Shown: positions 46,204 to 54,697, counted from the first letter of the stretch. The stretch is 60,843 nt of DNA from DATNFP01 sp035606335 (GCA_035606335.1 DATNFP010000061.1:1-60843); one strand, 5' to 3'. The notes: a model not told the origin generated them from the sequence alone. Translations and numbers: made by a program.

Positions 46204-48027
46204 TTAATAATCTATTTGCAGATTCAGTCCTTCTTTGAGCTTAATAAGATTAGGATTTTTCCTTGCCATGACCTCAAAAACCTCAGCTTTACTCAGAACG
46301 GTTTGGTTTTGCTGTGCTGCTATACTGGCGTCTTCACGCACTTCAGTAGTAACCCTCACCATGATACCCATGTTAGCCCGGAAAAAATCTATCAGCAGGT
46401 TGCGCTGCTCACGAGCGTAAGTGTCTGTGAGATCAGAAGGAGAGATAATGCGAATCTCATCGGGAGGATAGACTTCCAGCTTCATGAGGGACAACTGAGC
46501 ATAGAGCATACTTTTATTTTCGGCCTGCACTTTTTGTTTGTACTGTTCGAATATGGCATTTGCACCTTCCTGTTCCAGTTCTTTAATCTCCACTACCTGC
46601 TGGGCTACCTGTGCAGTATCCAAATCATTAAGCAAATGTTTACCTATGCGGCGATTAGTACCAGTAGTATTTGCACCCTGCGGCCTTTGGGATGGTGCGG
46701 CAGGAACAGGTTGTGGCATGGCTGCAGCTTGCTTAATTGGTTCGGGCTCACGAACTTTTGCAGGTTCGGGTTGTGGTTGCTGATAATTAGTTGGCTGCTC
46801 TGCCTTAGCAGGCTGATCCAGAGCTATATTTTGTGGTGTATTGTTGCTGATGGCAGCTGTGGCTACGCTATTAGTGTTTTTTTTTATTTCAGACTCGCCA
46901 TTTCCGGCAGTCTGCATACCATTTATTTTAGTAGCCTGCAATACATAACACAGTTTTATCAGGCACATCTCGACATGCAACCGCTTGTTGGTAGCGTTCT
47001 TATACTGCAGCTCACTATCGTTAAGGACATTCAACGCAGAAATAATAAACGATGGAGGTGCCTGTGCAGCCTTTTCGTGGTACATAGGCTTATGGTCGTT
47101 GGGAACATCCAAGAGCTTTGCCATACGAGGATCTTTACACAATAACAAGTTGCGCATGTGCTCTGCAAGCCCACCAATGATGACATCGCCCTCAAAGCCT
47201 TTTTCCAACACCTGATCGAGCAATAGCAATGTGTTGCTCACATCCTGGCTCAGCATGCTATCCGTGATCTTAAAATAATAATCGGCATCCAGTAAATTAA
47301 GATGCTCCATAGTATTGCTGTATGTAAGCATACCATTGGTGAAGCTCACAATACGGTCGAACATGGAAAGAGCGTCGCGCATACAGCCTTCGCTCTTTTG
47401 AGCAATGACATGTAATGCAGCTTCCTGGGCAACCACGCCTTCCTTTGTAGCAATGCTATGAAGATGTGCCGTGATATCGTGCGTAGTGATACGCTTGAAA
47501 TCGAATATCTGGCAACGGCTAAGTATGGTAGGTAATATCTTGTGCTTCTCGGTAGTGGCAAGGATAAAGATGGCATAAGGCGGCGGCTCTTCCAATGTCT
47601 TTAAAAAAGCATTGAAAGCAGCGGCGCTGAGCATGTGCACTTCATCTATTATATATATCTTGTATTTACCGGCCTGAGGTGCAAAGCGTACCTGGTCGAT
47701 AAGTGTGCGGATGTCGTCGACTGAGTTATTAGAAGCCGCATCGAGCTCGAATACGTTGAAAGAAGTATTGTTCTTAAATGACTGGCATGTGGAGCATACG
47801 CCGCATGCTTCCATATCAGGAGTGGGGTTCTCGCAATTAATTGTCTTTGCAAGGATACGTGCGCAAGTGGTCTTCCCTACTCCACGCGGCCCGCAAAAAA
47901 GATATGCATGCGCCAAATGTTGATGACGGATAGCATTTTTTAACGTAGTAGTAATATGCTCCTGCCCTACGACTGTGTCGAAAGTCTGAGGGCGATATTT
48001 TCGTGCTGATACTATATATTCTGACAT
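46204..48027 (-). CDS. dnaX: DNA polymerase III subunits gamma/tau
   Basis: 607 residues. The AAA+ clamp-loader core has Walker A G-P-R-G-V-G-K-T-T at about residue 45, a four-cysteine zinc module (C-E-N and C-G-V-C-S-T-C, about 69-87), Walker B/DExx (I-I-D-E-V-H-M-L) and sensor motifs (A-T-T-E-K-H-K-I). The C-terminal third holds a Pro/Gln/Glu-rich linker and then the tau-like domain. It loads the beta clamp and couples the polymerases. No clear programmed-frameshift sequence was seen. It lies 98 bp upstream of E2, same strand. Confidence 0.95.
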   Translation of the reverse strand: MSEYIVSARKYRPQTFDTVVGQEHITTTLKNAIRHQHLAHAYLFCGPRGVGKTTCARILAKTINCENPTPDMEACGVCSTCQSFKNNTSFNVFELDAASNNSVDDIRTLIDQVRFAPQAGKYKIYIIDEVHMLSAAAFNAFLKTLEEPPPYAIFILATTEKHKILPTILSRCQIFDFKRITTHDITAHLHSIATKEGVVAQEAALHVIAQKSEGCMRDALSMFDRIVSFTNGMLTYSNTMEHLNLLDADYYFKITDSMLSQDVSNTLLLLDQVLEKGFEGDVIIGGLAEHMRNLLLCKDPRMAKLLDVPNDHKPMYHEKAAQAPPSFIISALNVLNDSELQYKNATNKRLHVEMCLIKLCYVLQATKINGMQTAGNGESEIKKNTNSVATAAISNNTPQNIALDQPAKAEQPTNYQQPQPEPAKVREPEPIKQAAAMPQPVPAAPSQRPQGANTTGTNRRIGKHLLNDLDTAQVAQQVVEIKELEQEGANAIFEQYKQKVQAENKSMLYAQLSLMKLEVYPPDEIRIISPSDLTDTYAREQRNLLIDFFRANMGIMVRVTTEVREDASIAAQQNQTVLSKAEVFEVMARKNPNLIKLKEGLNLQIDY

Positions 48028-48353
48028 TCGCTAACTTCTAAAAATCTCTGATCGCAAAAATTAAGCAAAAAAGACAAGGGATTGGAAAAATCTTTTTGTT
48101 TACACTATAAAATTCCCCATTCGGCCGCAAAAAAACTTATTTCCCCATCTTTTGTCTGAAAATCAATTGTTTAGATAGTTTTCAGACCCCAATCTTTACC
48201 CGTTTTATTCCCCATTTATGCCCCATCTGTTACCCGTGATTTCCTGCTTATTTGCAAGAGAACTTTTCAGGCAATAATTATTGCCTATAGCAAAAATAAT
48301 GTAGTGAATGAGGATTGGCAAAAAAGGATATTCACATTGATGATAATGAGAAT
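48028..48353. other. 326-bp AT-rich intergenic region with C-tracts and an inverted repeat
   Basis: No ORF is supported. It contains several CCCC/CCC tracts between 48113 and 48237, each preceded by T and mostly followed by AT. It also has one 9-bp inverted repeat (48154-48162 and 48179-48187) with a 16-base spacer. It sits between dnaX (core) and the AT-rich KAP NTPase gene (accessory). Confidence 0.4.
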
Positions 48354-50216
48354 TTATGGCAAATAGCTTAAGAATCGATTTATAGTTTCTAGCAACAACT
48401 TATATATTTCAGTTTGAATTATACTTCGTTTATACCCGATTTCACTCTCTAAAAAACTCTTCAATTTTAAAATAAAAGCTTTTTCACTAATGAAATATTC
48501 AAGGACTACAGTACCCTGATATCTTTTTTCAAAGAAAACAACAAGTGAATAATACTGGCTGTTATTAAATTTCTTAAATTTTTCAATAAATTCATCAAAA
48601 TTAATTTTATCAAATATTGACTGTGAAAAATATTCTTTTGTTTCTTTTGCATTAAAATATTGCTCCCACTCATCTATTTTTTCATAAATTATTTCTTTAA
48701 TTAATTCTATTTTCTTTTTTTCATCATTATTCCAGTATTCCTTTATTGTTGCAACAATCTCGTCTTTTATATCAATTGCTTGAGGCGGCAATTTTTTTAA
48801 TTCAGGATTATGATTAAAGTGAGATTCAATTAGCCATTTTGAGGTAGGTTCTCTTTCTCTTGAATAATTTTTTTGAATTGAAATCAAGATACCATTTATT
48901 AGCTCTTGTTTTAAGCTATCCATATCATACTCTAAAGGATTGTCAAATCGAGTTAGAAAATGGAAAACATTTACATATTGCTCAACGTATACATCACCTT
49001 TAGTTGCTAAAGTTTTTAAAAATTCCGTTTGTTTTTTATACTCATCATCATCTAGCTTAAAAACATTGGAATATGATAATTTACTCCAAACTCCTTCTAT
49101 CTCTGATGTATTTTCGATAACATTATGTATTTCTCTTAGTTCATTTACCAATTTCTCGACTGCAAATGCACTTCCTCCAGTAAAGTGCTCATATACAGAC
49201 AAATAAAAACTGTAGCTACTACCAAAATAATACTTCTCAATAAATTTCTCACGATAAGTTTTTTCAGCTTCTCCACCTGCTTGCTTAAGTAAAGAGTCCA
49301 TTATAGAATATATTGAGTCTAACCCTTTTTTCTCAAGAAAGGAAATTTGTTGCTGTCTAAATTCTATACTTATTGCAAAAGCAAATTTAAGGATTGACGA
49401 AAGTTCATCTTTTAAAAGAGTACATAATCTGTTGTTAGTCTTTTCATTCTCATCACAATACTTTTCAATTTCATAAAAGACATCTTGAAAATAAGTTATG
49501 AAATACACTAAATTTCTAAGATTATTATCTCCTAATGAAAGGTATTCCTGAATAGTCAATTTATTTTGTTGCAAGAAATTCTCATAACGTCCGGTAACAT
49601 ATTCTTTCAGGACACTATTAAATGCATAATCAAAGTGAAATGGGAACTCTATTTGGATTCCAATAACCTTTTCTTTTAAGGTATTATAATCTTCTTCATT
49701 TTCTTTAATTCTTACATCATCGGCTATTAACAAAATCTTCTGTCCACTTAAATCAGTAAGATTATTTAGAAAACCACATAACTCCTTAATTTTTAAATTC
49801 TCACCTTTTCTTTCAATATCATCAAGACACAAAACAATTTGTCCATATCCATGAGTTTTTACTTTTGCTATATTAATATCCTTTATGTACTTATCTATAT
49901 CGCCTAAATTTGTCACCGTCATTAATAACCTTGCAATTATTTTCGCACCTTTAGCAAGATTTCCTTTAAACAAAGGATTTATTTCAAGGAAAATTTTTCG
50001 AGAAAGCTCCTCAATACTATTAACACCAAATAAGGAAATATAAACAATAAAGAATTTTTTTTGGCTATTATCTAAGGTTTCAATCTCACCAATTGTTTTT
50101 GAAAGTTGATGTTTGAAAAAATATGTTTTCCCAGTACCCCATTTACCGGTAATTAATAAACAGTTATTTGTTTCTTTCTGGAGATACAGTTTGATAGGGT
50201 CAATCAATCGTTTCAT
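48354..50216 (-). CDS. KAP-type P-loop NTPase
   Basis: 620 residues of AT-rich coding sequence. The N-terminal ATPase has Walker A G-K-W-G-T-G-K-T at residues 24-31 and Walker B I-V-L-C-L-D-D-I-E at about residues 127-135, with a late L-L-I-A-D-D-V-R-I segment; this layout fits the KAP family of P-loop NTPases. The C-terminal 400 residues are helical, Lys/Glu/Phe-rich and unlike any domain I know. KAP NTPases often occur in mobile and defence-linked loci. This gene is alone, and it is more AT-rich than its neighbours, so horizontal transfer is likely; a defence role is only a possibility. Confidence 0.75.
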   Translation of the reverse strand: MKRLIDPIKLYLQKETNNCLLITGKWGTGKTYFFKHQLSKTIGEIETLDNSQKKFFIVYISLFGVNSIEELSRKIFLEINPLFKGNLAKGAKIIARLLMTVTNLGDIDKYIKDINIAKVKTHGYGQIVLCLDDIERKGENLKIKELCGFLNNLTDLSGQKILLIADDVRIKENEEDYNTLKEKVIGIQIEFPFHFDYAFNSVLKEYVTGRYENFLQQNKLTIQEYLSLGDNNLRNLVYFITYFQDVFYEIEKYCDENEKTNNRLCTLLKDELSSILKFAFAISIEFRQQQISFLEKKGLDSIYSIMDSLLKQAGGEAEKTYREKFIEKYYFGSSYSFYLSVYEHFTGGSAFAVEKLVNELREIHNVIENTSEIEGVWSKLSYSNVFKLDDDEYKKQTEFLKTLATKGDVYVEQYVNVFHFLTRFDNPLEYDMDSLKQELINGILISIQKNYSREREPTSKWLIESHFNHNPELKKLPPQAIDIKDEIVATIKEYWNNDEKKKIELIKEIIYEKIDEWEQYFNAKETKEYFSQSIFDKINFDEFIEKFKKFNNSQYYSLVVFFEKRYQGTVVLEYFISEKAFILKLKSFLESEIGYKRSIIQTEIYKLLLETINRFLSYLP

Positions 50217-50344
50217 AGATACTTTGTTTGATTGATGAAAATACCATTTATAAATAAATTAAAAGCAAACTCTATCATTTAGGTTATACATTCATTACTT
50301 TAAATATAAATATTATCTATCTTGTTTAGCCTAAATTCTTCTAT

Positions 50345-51805
50345 ATGAAAAACTTTATCACAATTTTATTTCTGGCATCCACTATAGGCAGTGTTTCTAC
50401 AGCTGGTGCCAAATCCACCAACTATCTAAACAAATGCAGTGGCAAACAAGTGAAGCCTTTGCATGGACAGCGGATTAACTTCAGCTATACGGAGGACCAA
50501 AATAATTTATATCACGCTTCTCAGCCCTGGCAAACCATAAATGAAAAAAGCAAGGGTGCGATATGCTGTAATGAAATAGGCTTTACACAAATAGACACTG
50601 TGAGCGATAATGGAAAGGATTATGTAACGAAAGTTCAGCTTGATAAAACCGCACTGCTGATACAAAACTACTGGAGCAGCAAAATTGGTAATGTTAGTAA
50701 AAGCAAATTTGCAGTGCAACCGATAGAAATAGCAAGATATTCACCCATAATGCTTATCAATTATTTCCGGGAACAGAAGGCATCACCGAGTGATAAAAGT
50801 AATAGGCAGTATGCGGTGTATACTTTAAACATTGATAAAAAGGTAGTATCACTATATATACGGAAGTCGGACTACCTGCTGGACAGAGTGACATCGACAG
50901 AAAACAATGATATGTGGGGAGATGTTACGGATACGCTTGTCTATACAGATTATGTAGCATACCAAGGAGTGAGTTACGCAAAGGATATACATATACAAAA
51001 GATACATGGCATACAGGATGAGGTAACGATGTCGGCAAATGGTATAGTAAAGGAAATGCCGACCTTACTGGAAAAGCCAAAAGACTATACAATAAAGGAA
51101 GATGAAAATACGCCAGAAACAGTGAGCTCGGAAAAAATGGCAGATCATGTGTATTGCATTAATCTACCACAAGCGGAGAGTAAGGTAGGATTGGTAGAGT
51201 TTAAAGATTTCCTGGTGGTGATAGATGTGCCGCTAAGCAGCGATAATGGCGAGTTGGTCATCCAGGAAGCAAAAAAGATAGCACCAGGGAAGCCTATAAA
51301 ATATTATACATTCAGCCATCACCATCCATGGGCATTAGGTGGGGTGCGTCGTTTTATTTATGATGGAGCGACTATATTGACAAGGCCTGAAGATACCAGC
51401 TATCTGCAATTTTTAGCTACTGCGCCACATACTTTAAAGCCGGATAGCCTGCAACAACAACCCAAACCTTTGATAACAGAAATACTAGACAGCAGCAAAA
51501 CAATAAGCGATGGCAGATTTGAAATGAAGATATGCTATATAGGAAAGCAGTCGACACATACTAAAGACTATGTGATCTATTATTTCCCTTCGGACAAATT
51601 AATATTTGAAAATGACCTTGCCTGGATATCTAAAGAAGGGCCATTGAAAAAGGCAGGCAAAAGACAAGCGGGTTTGTATGATTATATAAAAGACTCGGGG
51701 ATGGATGTAACAACTGTGTTACAAAACTGGCCAACCGGAGACAGATATGGGGTGAAATCGGTGTTCCCTTTTAGCGAGCTGCAACATTCTGTGGAGATGA
51801 AGTAA
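50345..51805 (+). CDS. Exported metallo-beta-lactamase-fold protein with degenerate metal site
   Basis: 486 residues with a signal peptide (M-K-N-F-I-T-I-L-F to S-T-A-G-A). The C-terminal 220 residues look like a metallo-beta-lactamase fold: strand Y-T-F-S-H-H-H-P-W-A-L-G-G at about residue 330 and a later Y-Y-F-P-S-D-K-L-I-F-E-N-D-L-A near residue 425. The usual H-x-H-x-D-H motif reads H-H-H-P-W-A, so the Asp and the fourth His are missing and hydrolytic activity is unlikely. The N-terminal half (about 30-250) is an unknown beta-rich domain. It is divergent from the KAP gene across a 128-bp gap in which no other feature is seen. Confidence 0.65.
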   Translation: MKNFITILFLASTIGSVSTAGAKSTNYLNKCSGKQVKPLHGQRINFSYTEDQNNLYHASQPWQTINEKSKGAICCNEIGFTQIDTVSDNGKDYVTKVQLDKTALLIQNYWSSKIGNVSKSKFAVQPIEIARYSPIMLINYFREQKASPSDKSNRQYAVYTLNIDKKVVSLYIRKSDYLLDRVTSTENNDMWGDVTDTLVYTDYVAYQGVSYAKDIHIQKIHGIQDEVTMSANGIVKEMPTLLEKPKDYTIKEDENTPETVSSEKMADHVYCINLPQAESKVGLVEFKDFLVVIDVPLSSDNGELVIQEAKKIAPGKPIKYYTFSHHHPWALGGVRRFIYDGATILTRPEDTSYLQFLATAPHTLKPDSLQQQPKPLITEILDSSKTISDGRFEMKICYIGKQSTHTKDYVIYYFPSDKLIFENDLAWISKEGPLKKAGKRQAGLYDYIKDSGMDVTTVLQNWPTGDRYGVKSVFPFSELQHSVEMK

Positions 51806-51862
51806 TTGGATCGAGATATCAAAGCAGAAGCGATATTAAATACAAATTGTTTTCCTTAAATA

Positions 51863-51919
51863 GTGAGATCCTTCACTGCGCAGCCATTGCACAAAGCTGA
51901 GGCTCCGTTCAGGATGACA
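51863..51919. repeat. REP-like palindromic intergenic element
   Basis: The stretch ATCCTTCACTGCGC at one end and GTTCAGGATGAC at the other form an imperfect inverted repeat of the widespread family whose spurious minus-strand translation contains C-H-P-E-R-S and S-E-G-S-H; both signatures appear here. It lies between two plus-strand genes and ends 51 bases before the next start. Confidence 0.65.
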
Positions 51920-51970
51920 TATTTGAGTGCAGAGGATTTTTGTATATTGGCTTCGATAAAAATTAATTTG

Positions 51971-52441
51971 ATGAGATTGAGGATTTTGTTTCTTCTTTTT
52001 GTATGCAGTACAACGACTAATATTTTCGGGCAAGGGAAAGTGATGACGGTGGATGAGGCTGAAAAAGAAAAAATACCTTTTAAAAATTATAAAGTAGCTG
52101 TAAGCATATCGAATAAAAATGCTGTTTTTTATGGCATGAGTGATTCAGTAATTAATTCGTTCCAGGGAATGCTACAGAATATACTTGATTACCTGGATCA
52201 ACAAAATTTTAAATGGAACGACACTATGCTGGTGTTTAATAAAGTGTATTTTGACAAATCGGGAAAGATAGATTACTATACTTATAGAATACTATCGAAG
52301 AAAGGAATAACTCCAGAGCAGGAAAAGAAATTTCAAGAGTTGCTTACTACATTTATACAGACTTACAGATTCCCCATGAAAGGGAATGATAATTTTTCGC
52401 AGGTAAGTGAAGCTGTGTTTATGGATAAGCCAAAGGAATAG
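51971..52441 (+). CDS. Small exported protein of unknown function
   Basis: 156 residues from the ATG at 51971, which begins a signal peptide (M-R-L-R-I-L-F-L-L-F to N-I-F-G-Q). The upstream open frame runs through the REP-like element and is not coding. The mature part has an alpha/beta layout with Y-K-V-A-V-S-I-S-N-K-N-A, M-L-V-F-N-K-V-Y-F-D-K-S-G-K-I-D-Y-Y and a late F-R/F-P-M-K-G segment. I do not recognise a family. It precedes the diacylglycerol kinase gene by 25 bases on the same strand. Confidence 0.65.
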   Translation: MRLRILFLLFVCSTTTNIFGQGKVMTVDEAEKEKIPFKNYKVAVSISNKNAVFYGMSDSVINSFQGMLQNILDYLDQQNFKWNDTMLVFNKVYFDKSGKIDYYTYRILSKKGITPEQEKKFQELLTTFIQTYRFPMKGNDNFSQVSEAVFMDKPKE

Positions 52442-52466
52442 CACAAAGCTTATAAAATATTTGGTT

Positions 52467-52835
52467 ATGAATGAAAAGAAACCTACCAAATTGCGTAGAA
52501 GGGCCAACAGCTTTGTTTATGCATTCAGAGGGATTGCGCAATTAATGAAACGGGAAACAAATGCAAAAATCCATCTCCTTATTACTGTAGCTGTAATTTC
52601 TCTTGGCATAATAAAGGGACTAACTACTTACCAATGGATAGCAATAGTGATAGCCATATGCCTGGTATGGATAACAGAGGGACTTAATACTGCCATAGAA
52701 ATATTGTGTGACTTGTATTGTGGTAAAGAGTATAACGAATCGGTGAAGATAATTAAAGATATATCTGCGGGGGCTGTACTGATTGCTGCAATTGCGAGTG
52801 TTGTGATTGGGGCGTTTGTATTTTTGAAGTTTTGA
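52467..52835 (+). CDS. Diacylglycerol/undecaprenol kinase (DgkA family)
   Basis: 122 residues from the ATG at 52467. Three membrane helices and the DgkA signature are visible: F-x-Y-A-F-R-G-I at the N-terminus, then E-x-L-N-T-A-I-E-I-L-x-D (here T-E-G-L-N-T-A-I-E-I-L-C-D, about residues 66-79) and K-I-I-K-D-I-S-A-G-A-V. It recycles lipid carriers by phosphorylating diacylglycerol or undecaprenol. The N-terminal 20 residues are basic. The gene is followed by a short secreted-protein ORF. Confidence 0.9.
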   Translation: MNEKKPTKLRRRANSFVYAFRGIAQLMKRETNAKIHLLITVAVISLGIIKGLTTYQWIAIVIAICLVWITEGLNTAIEILCDLYCGKEYNESVKIIKDISAGAVLIAAIASVVIGAFVFLKF

Positions 52836-52844
52836 AAGGCAGAG

Positions 52845-52982
52845 ATGCTAAAAAAAATCTTTTTATTAATAGCCAGCGTGTTATTGGGCTTTGTAACAGC
52901 TTATGCGCAATCGAGCACAGGAATATATTATTCTCATAGCGAAGAGGGGTCTTGTGCAGACTGCAAGGTACTATCTAACTGA
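52845..52982 (+). CDS. Short secreted ORF, possibly a truncated gene start
   Basis: 45 residues: M-L-K-K-I-F-L-L-I-A-S-V-L-L-G-F-V-T-A-Y-A-Q is a textbook signal peptide, followed by about 23 residues ending A-D-C-K-V-L-S-N and a stop. It starts 9 bases after the kinase gene, and its last 49 bases overlap the 3' end of the minus-strand lipoprotein gene. Such a length is unusual, so this may be the 5' remnant of a larger gene cut short by the lipoprotein insertion, or a genuine small secreted peptide. Confidence 0.5.
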   Translation: MLKKIFLLIASVLLGFVTAYAQSSTGIYYSHSEEGSCADCKVLSN

Positions 52983-53545
52983 TGCTTCAAGACAGATACA
53001 TCTTCTATACTTTTTACATTGTTTTGTTTATCTATCATTATAGTCCGATTATAGGGTACACTTGTTTCGTCCATTGTAGTTATGTAAAGTACAGCCCTAA
53101 CAATAAGTCCCCTATACTGGACGGAATCGGCAACTTGATATTCAGCGGAGAGTTCTTGCATTTGCTTTTTTACCAATTGAAGAGAGTCCGCAAAGGCCTG
53201 ACGTGAAGCAATAAATGTATTAAAATAATATTTTGCCTCACGATTATAAGATGTTCCAAGATAACCAGCCGCACTTTGAATTTTATTATTCAAAAGATCT
53301 ATTGTTGTACTATACAGGTTTTCACAATATGTCAATTGATCATATGCGATGCCAAAACACTTTTTTTGCGTTAGAGAGTCATAGCTGATTATGTGAATGC
53401 TATCCAACTTTTGATAAACATTTCTATTCTGCTTTTTAAAGTCGGTTGTTACGATTTCAATAATTTTTTTCTTAGCTCTATCAGAATTGTTGCAACTGAT
53501 CAATACGAGGGAAAGAATAAAACAGAAAAGAAATGTCTTTCTCAT
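52934..53545 (-). CDS. Lipoprotein of unknown function (first of a tandem pair)
   Basis: 203 residues with a lipoprotein signal peptide whose lipobox is L-I-S-C (Cys near residue 18). The mature part is helical and very similar to the next gene: N-N-S-D-R-A-K-K-K-I, then S-L-T-Q-K-K-x-F-G-I and later V-Q-Y-x-G-L-I-V-x-A-V-x-Y-I-T-T-M-D-x-T-S. No known domain is recognised. It should sit in the outer or inner membrane facing the periplasm. It converges with, and overlaps by 49 bases, a short secreted ORF. Confidence 0.75.
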   Translation of the reverse strand: MRKTFLFCFILSLVLISCNNSDRAKKKIIEIVTTDFKKQNRNVYQKLDSIHIISYDSLTQKKCFGIAYDQLTYCENLYSTTIDLLNNKIQSAAGYLGTSYNREAKYYFNTFIASRQAFADSLQLVKKQMQELSAEYQVADSVQYRGLIVRAVLYITTMDETSVPYNRTIMIDKQNNVKSIEDVSVLKHQLDSTLQSAQDPSSL

Positions 53546-53629
53546 TGTTATGTTTTTAGGTTTTGGATAATGTGATTTTTCTCTAGGCAGCTTATATAGA
53601 CTTACGTATACTTTGGCTTATGATCCTAA

Positions 53630-54238
53630 TTATAATCCATAAGTACGCTTAAGGCTATCTAAGAGTGGATTCATAGGTGGTATTTCTTGTATATACTGCA
53701 CATTACTATTTTTGTCAATCACTATAGTTTTATTATAAGGTATGCTCGTTGCGTCCATTGTAGTTATATACATGACAGCCTTTACAATAAATCCATAATA
53801 CTGAACTGAATCAGCAGCCTGATATTGAGTCTTCAGTTCCTGCATCTGACTTTCCATCGATTGTAAAGAATCCACAAGGGACTGACGTGAAGTAAGAAGT
53901 ACATTAAGACGATCTTCTACTCCAGGATCATTGTATGTTTTAAGATAATAAATCCTCTTTTGGATTCCATTATTGAAGAGATCTAATATTGCATTATAAA
54001 GATTTTCACCACGTGCCAAATGATCATACGTAATGCCGAAGGACTTTTTTTGTGTTAGAGAGTCGTAACTTACTATATGAATGCTGTCCAATTTCTCATA
54101 AGCATTCCTATTCTGCACTTTGAAGTCGGCTGTTATGGTGTCGACAATTTTTTTCTTAGCTCTGTCAGAATTGTTGCAGCTAGCTAATACAGTAAATGCA
54201 ATAAAAACAATGAAATAGAAAAAAGGTGCCTTCCTCAT
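53630..54238 (-). CDS. Lipoprotein of unknown function (second of a tandem pair)
   Basis: 202 residues, lipobox L-A-S-C. It is a clear paralogue of the neighbouring lipoprotein: both share the C-N-N-S-D-R-A-K-K-K-I start, D-S-I-H-I-x-S-Y-D-S-L-T-Q-K-K, and I-T-T-M-D-x-T-S-x-P-Y-N. They are on the same strand, about 84 bases apart, which is a recent tandem duplication. Function unknown. Confidence 0.75.
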   Translation of the reverse strand: MRKAPFFYFIVFIAFTVLASCNNSDRAKKKIVDTITADFKVQNRNAYEKLDSIHIVSYDSLTQKKSFGITYDHLARGENLYNAILDLFNNGIQKRIYYLKTYNDPGVEDRLNVLLTSRQSLVDSLQSMESQMQELKTQYQAADSVQYYGFIVKAVMYITTMDATSIPYNKTIVIDKNSNVQYIQEIPPMNPLLDSLKRTYGL

Positions 54239-54460
54239 TTGTAGTATTTTAGGTTTTAGATAATATGACTTTCTCTCTTTTATGGATACCTCAAATGGCT
54301 ATTTTCCGCAATTGTATCTGTATGATTCTACAATAAACACAGGTTGCAGCACAGCAGTGAATCTTAAAAAATTACTTAATAATACTATCTCTTAGAAGAA
54401 AAGATAGTTTTGAAATATGGTGCGAAGGAATATGCGCCTATAAGGATTTCAAAGAAAAGA

Positions 54461-54484
54461 GCGGAGAGAGAGGGATTCGAACCC
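54461..54484 (-). other. tRNA-Ser 3' fragment (integration-site scar)
   Basis: On the minus strand the sequence is the T-loop and 3' acceptor half of a serine tRNA (GGGTTCGAATCCC then TCTCTCTCCGC). The opposite 5' half does not follow, since the T-stem loses pairing after three base pairs, so there is no complete tRNA. This is the usual attachment-site core left when an integrase inserts at the 3' end of a tRNA gene. The intact tRNA must lie outside the window. Confidence 0.75.
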
Positions 54485-54697
54485 ATCTCCTTAGTCCTAT
54501 ATTATCAAGGGTTTTACTCTCGTAAATATTTCGGTGCCCCGAAATTTCCCCCTCTTAAATTCAATCAAACGGTACTAAATTGTACTAAGCGAAGATAAAA
54601 AAGTTTATTGATTTTTAAAGCAAAAAAGAGATACGAAGTTCCTGCAATAATAGAACGCTTGCTTTTGTATTGCAGGTTTGGCTTGGATACAAAAAAA

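Noticed and set aside
46123..47145. A 340-codon plus-strand ORF antisense to dnaX
   Set aside because: It lies inside the well-supported dnaX gene, has no domain, and arises from the composition of the opposite strand.
51863..51970. N-terminal extension of the exported protein at 51971
   Set aside because: It translates the REP-like element; the signal peptide begins at 51971.
54461..54540. A complete tRNA-Ser on the minus strand
   Set aside because: Only the T-loop and 3' acceptor half match; the T-stem fails after three pairs and no anticodon arm follows.
54410..54598. A 62-codon plus-strand ORF with R-E-G-F-E-P
   Set aside because: This peptide is the known spurious translation of a tRNA-Ser 3' end; no real gene.
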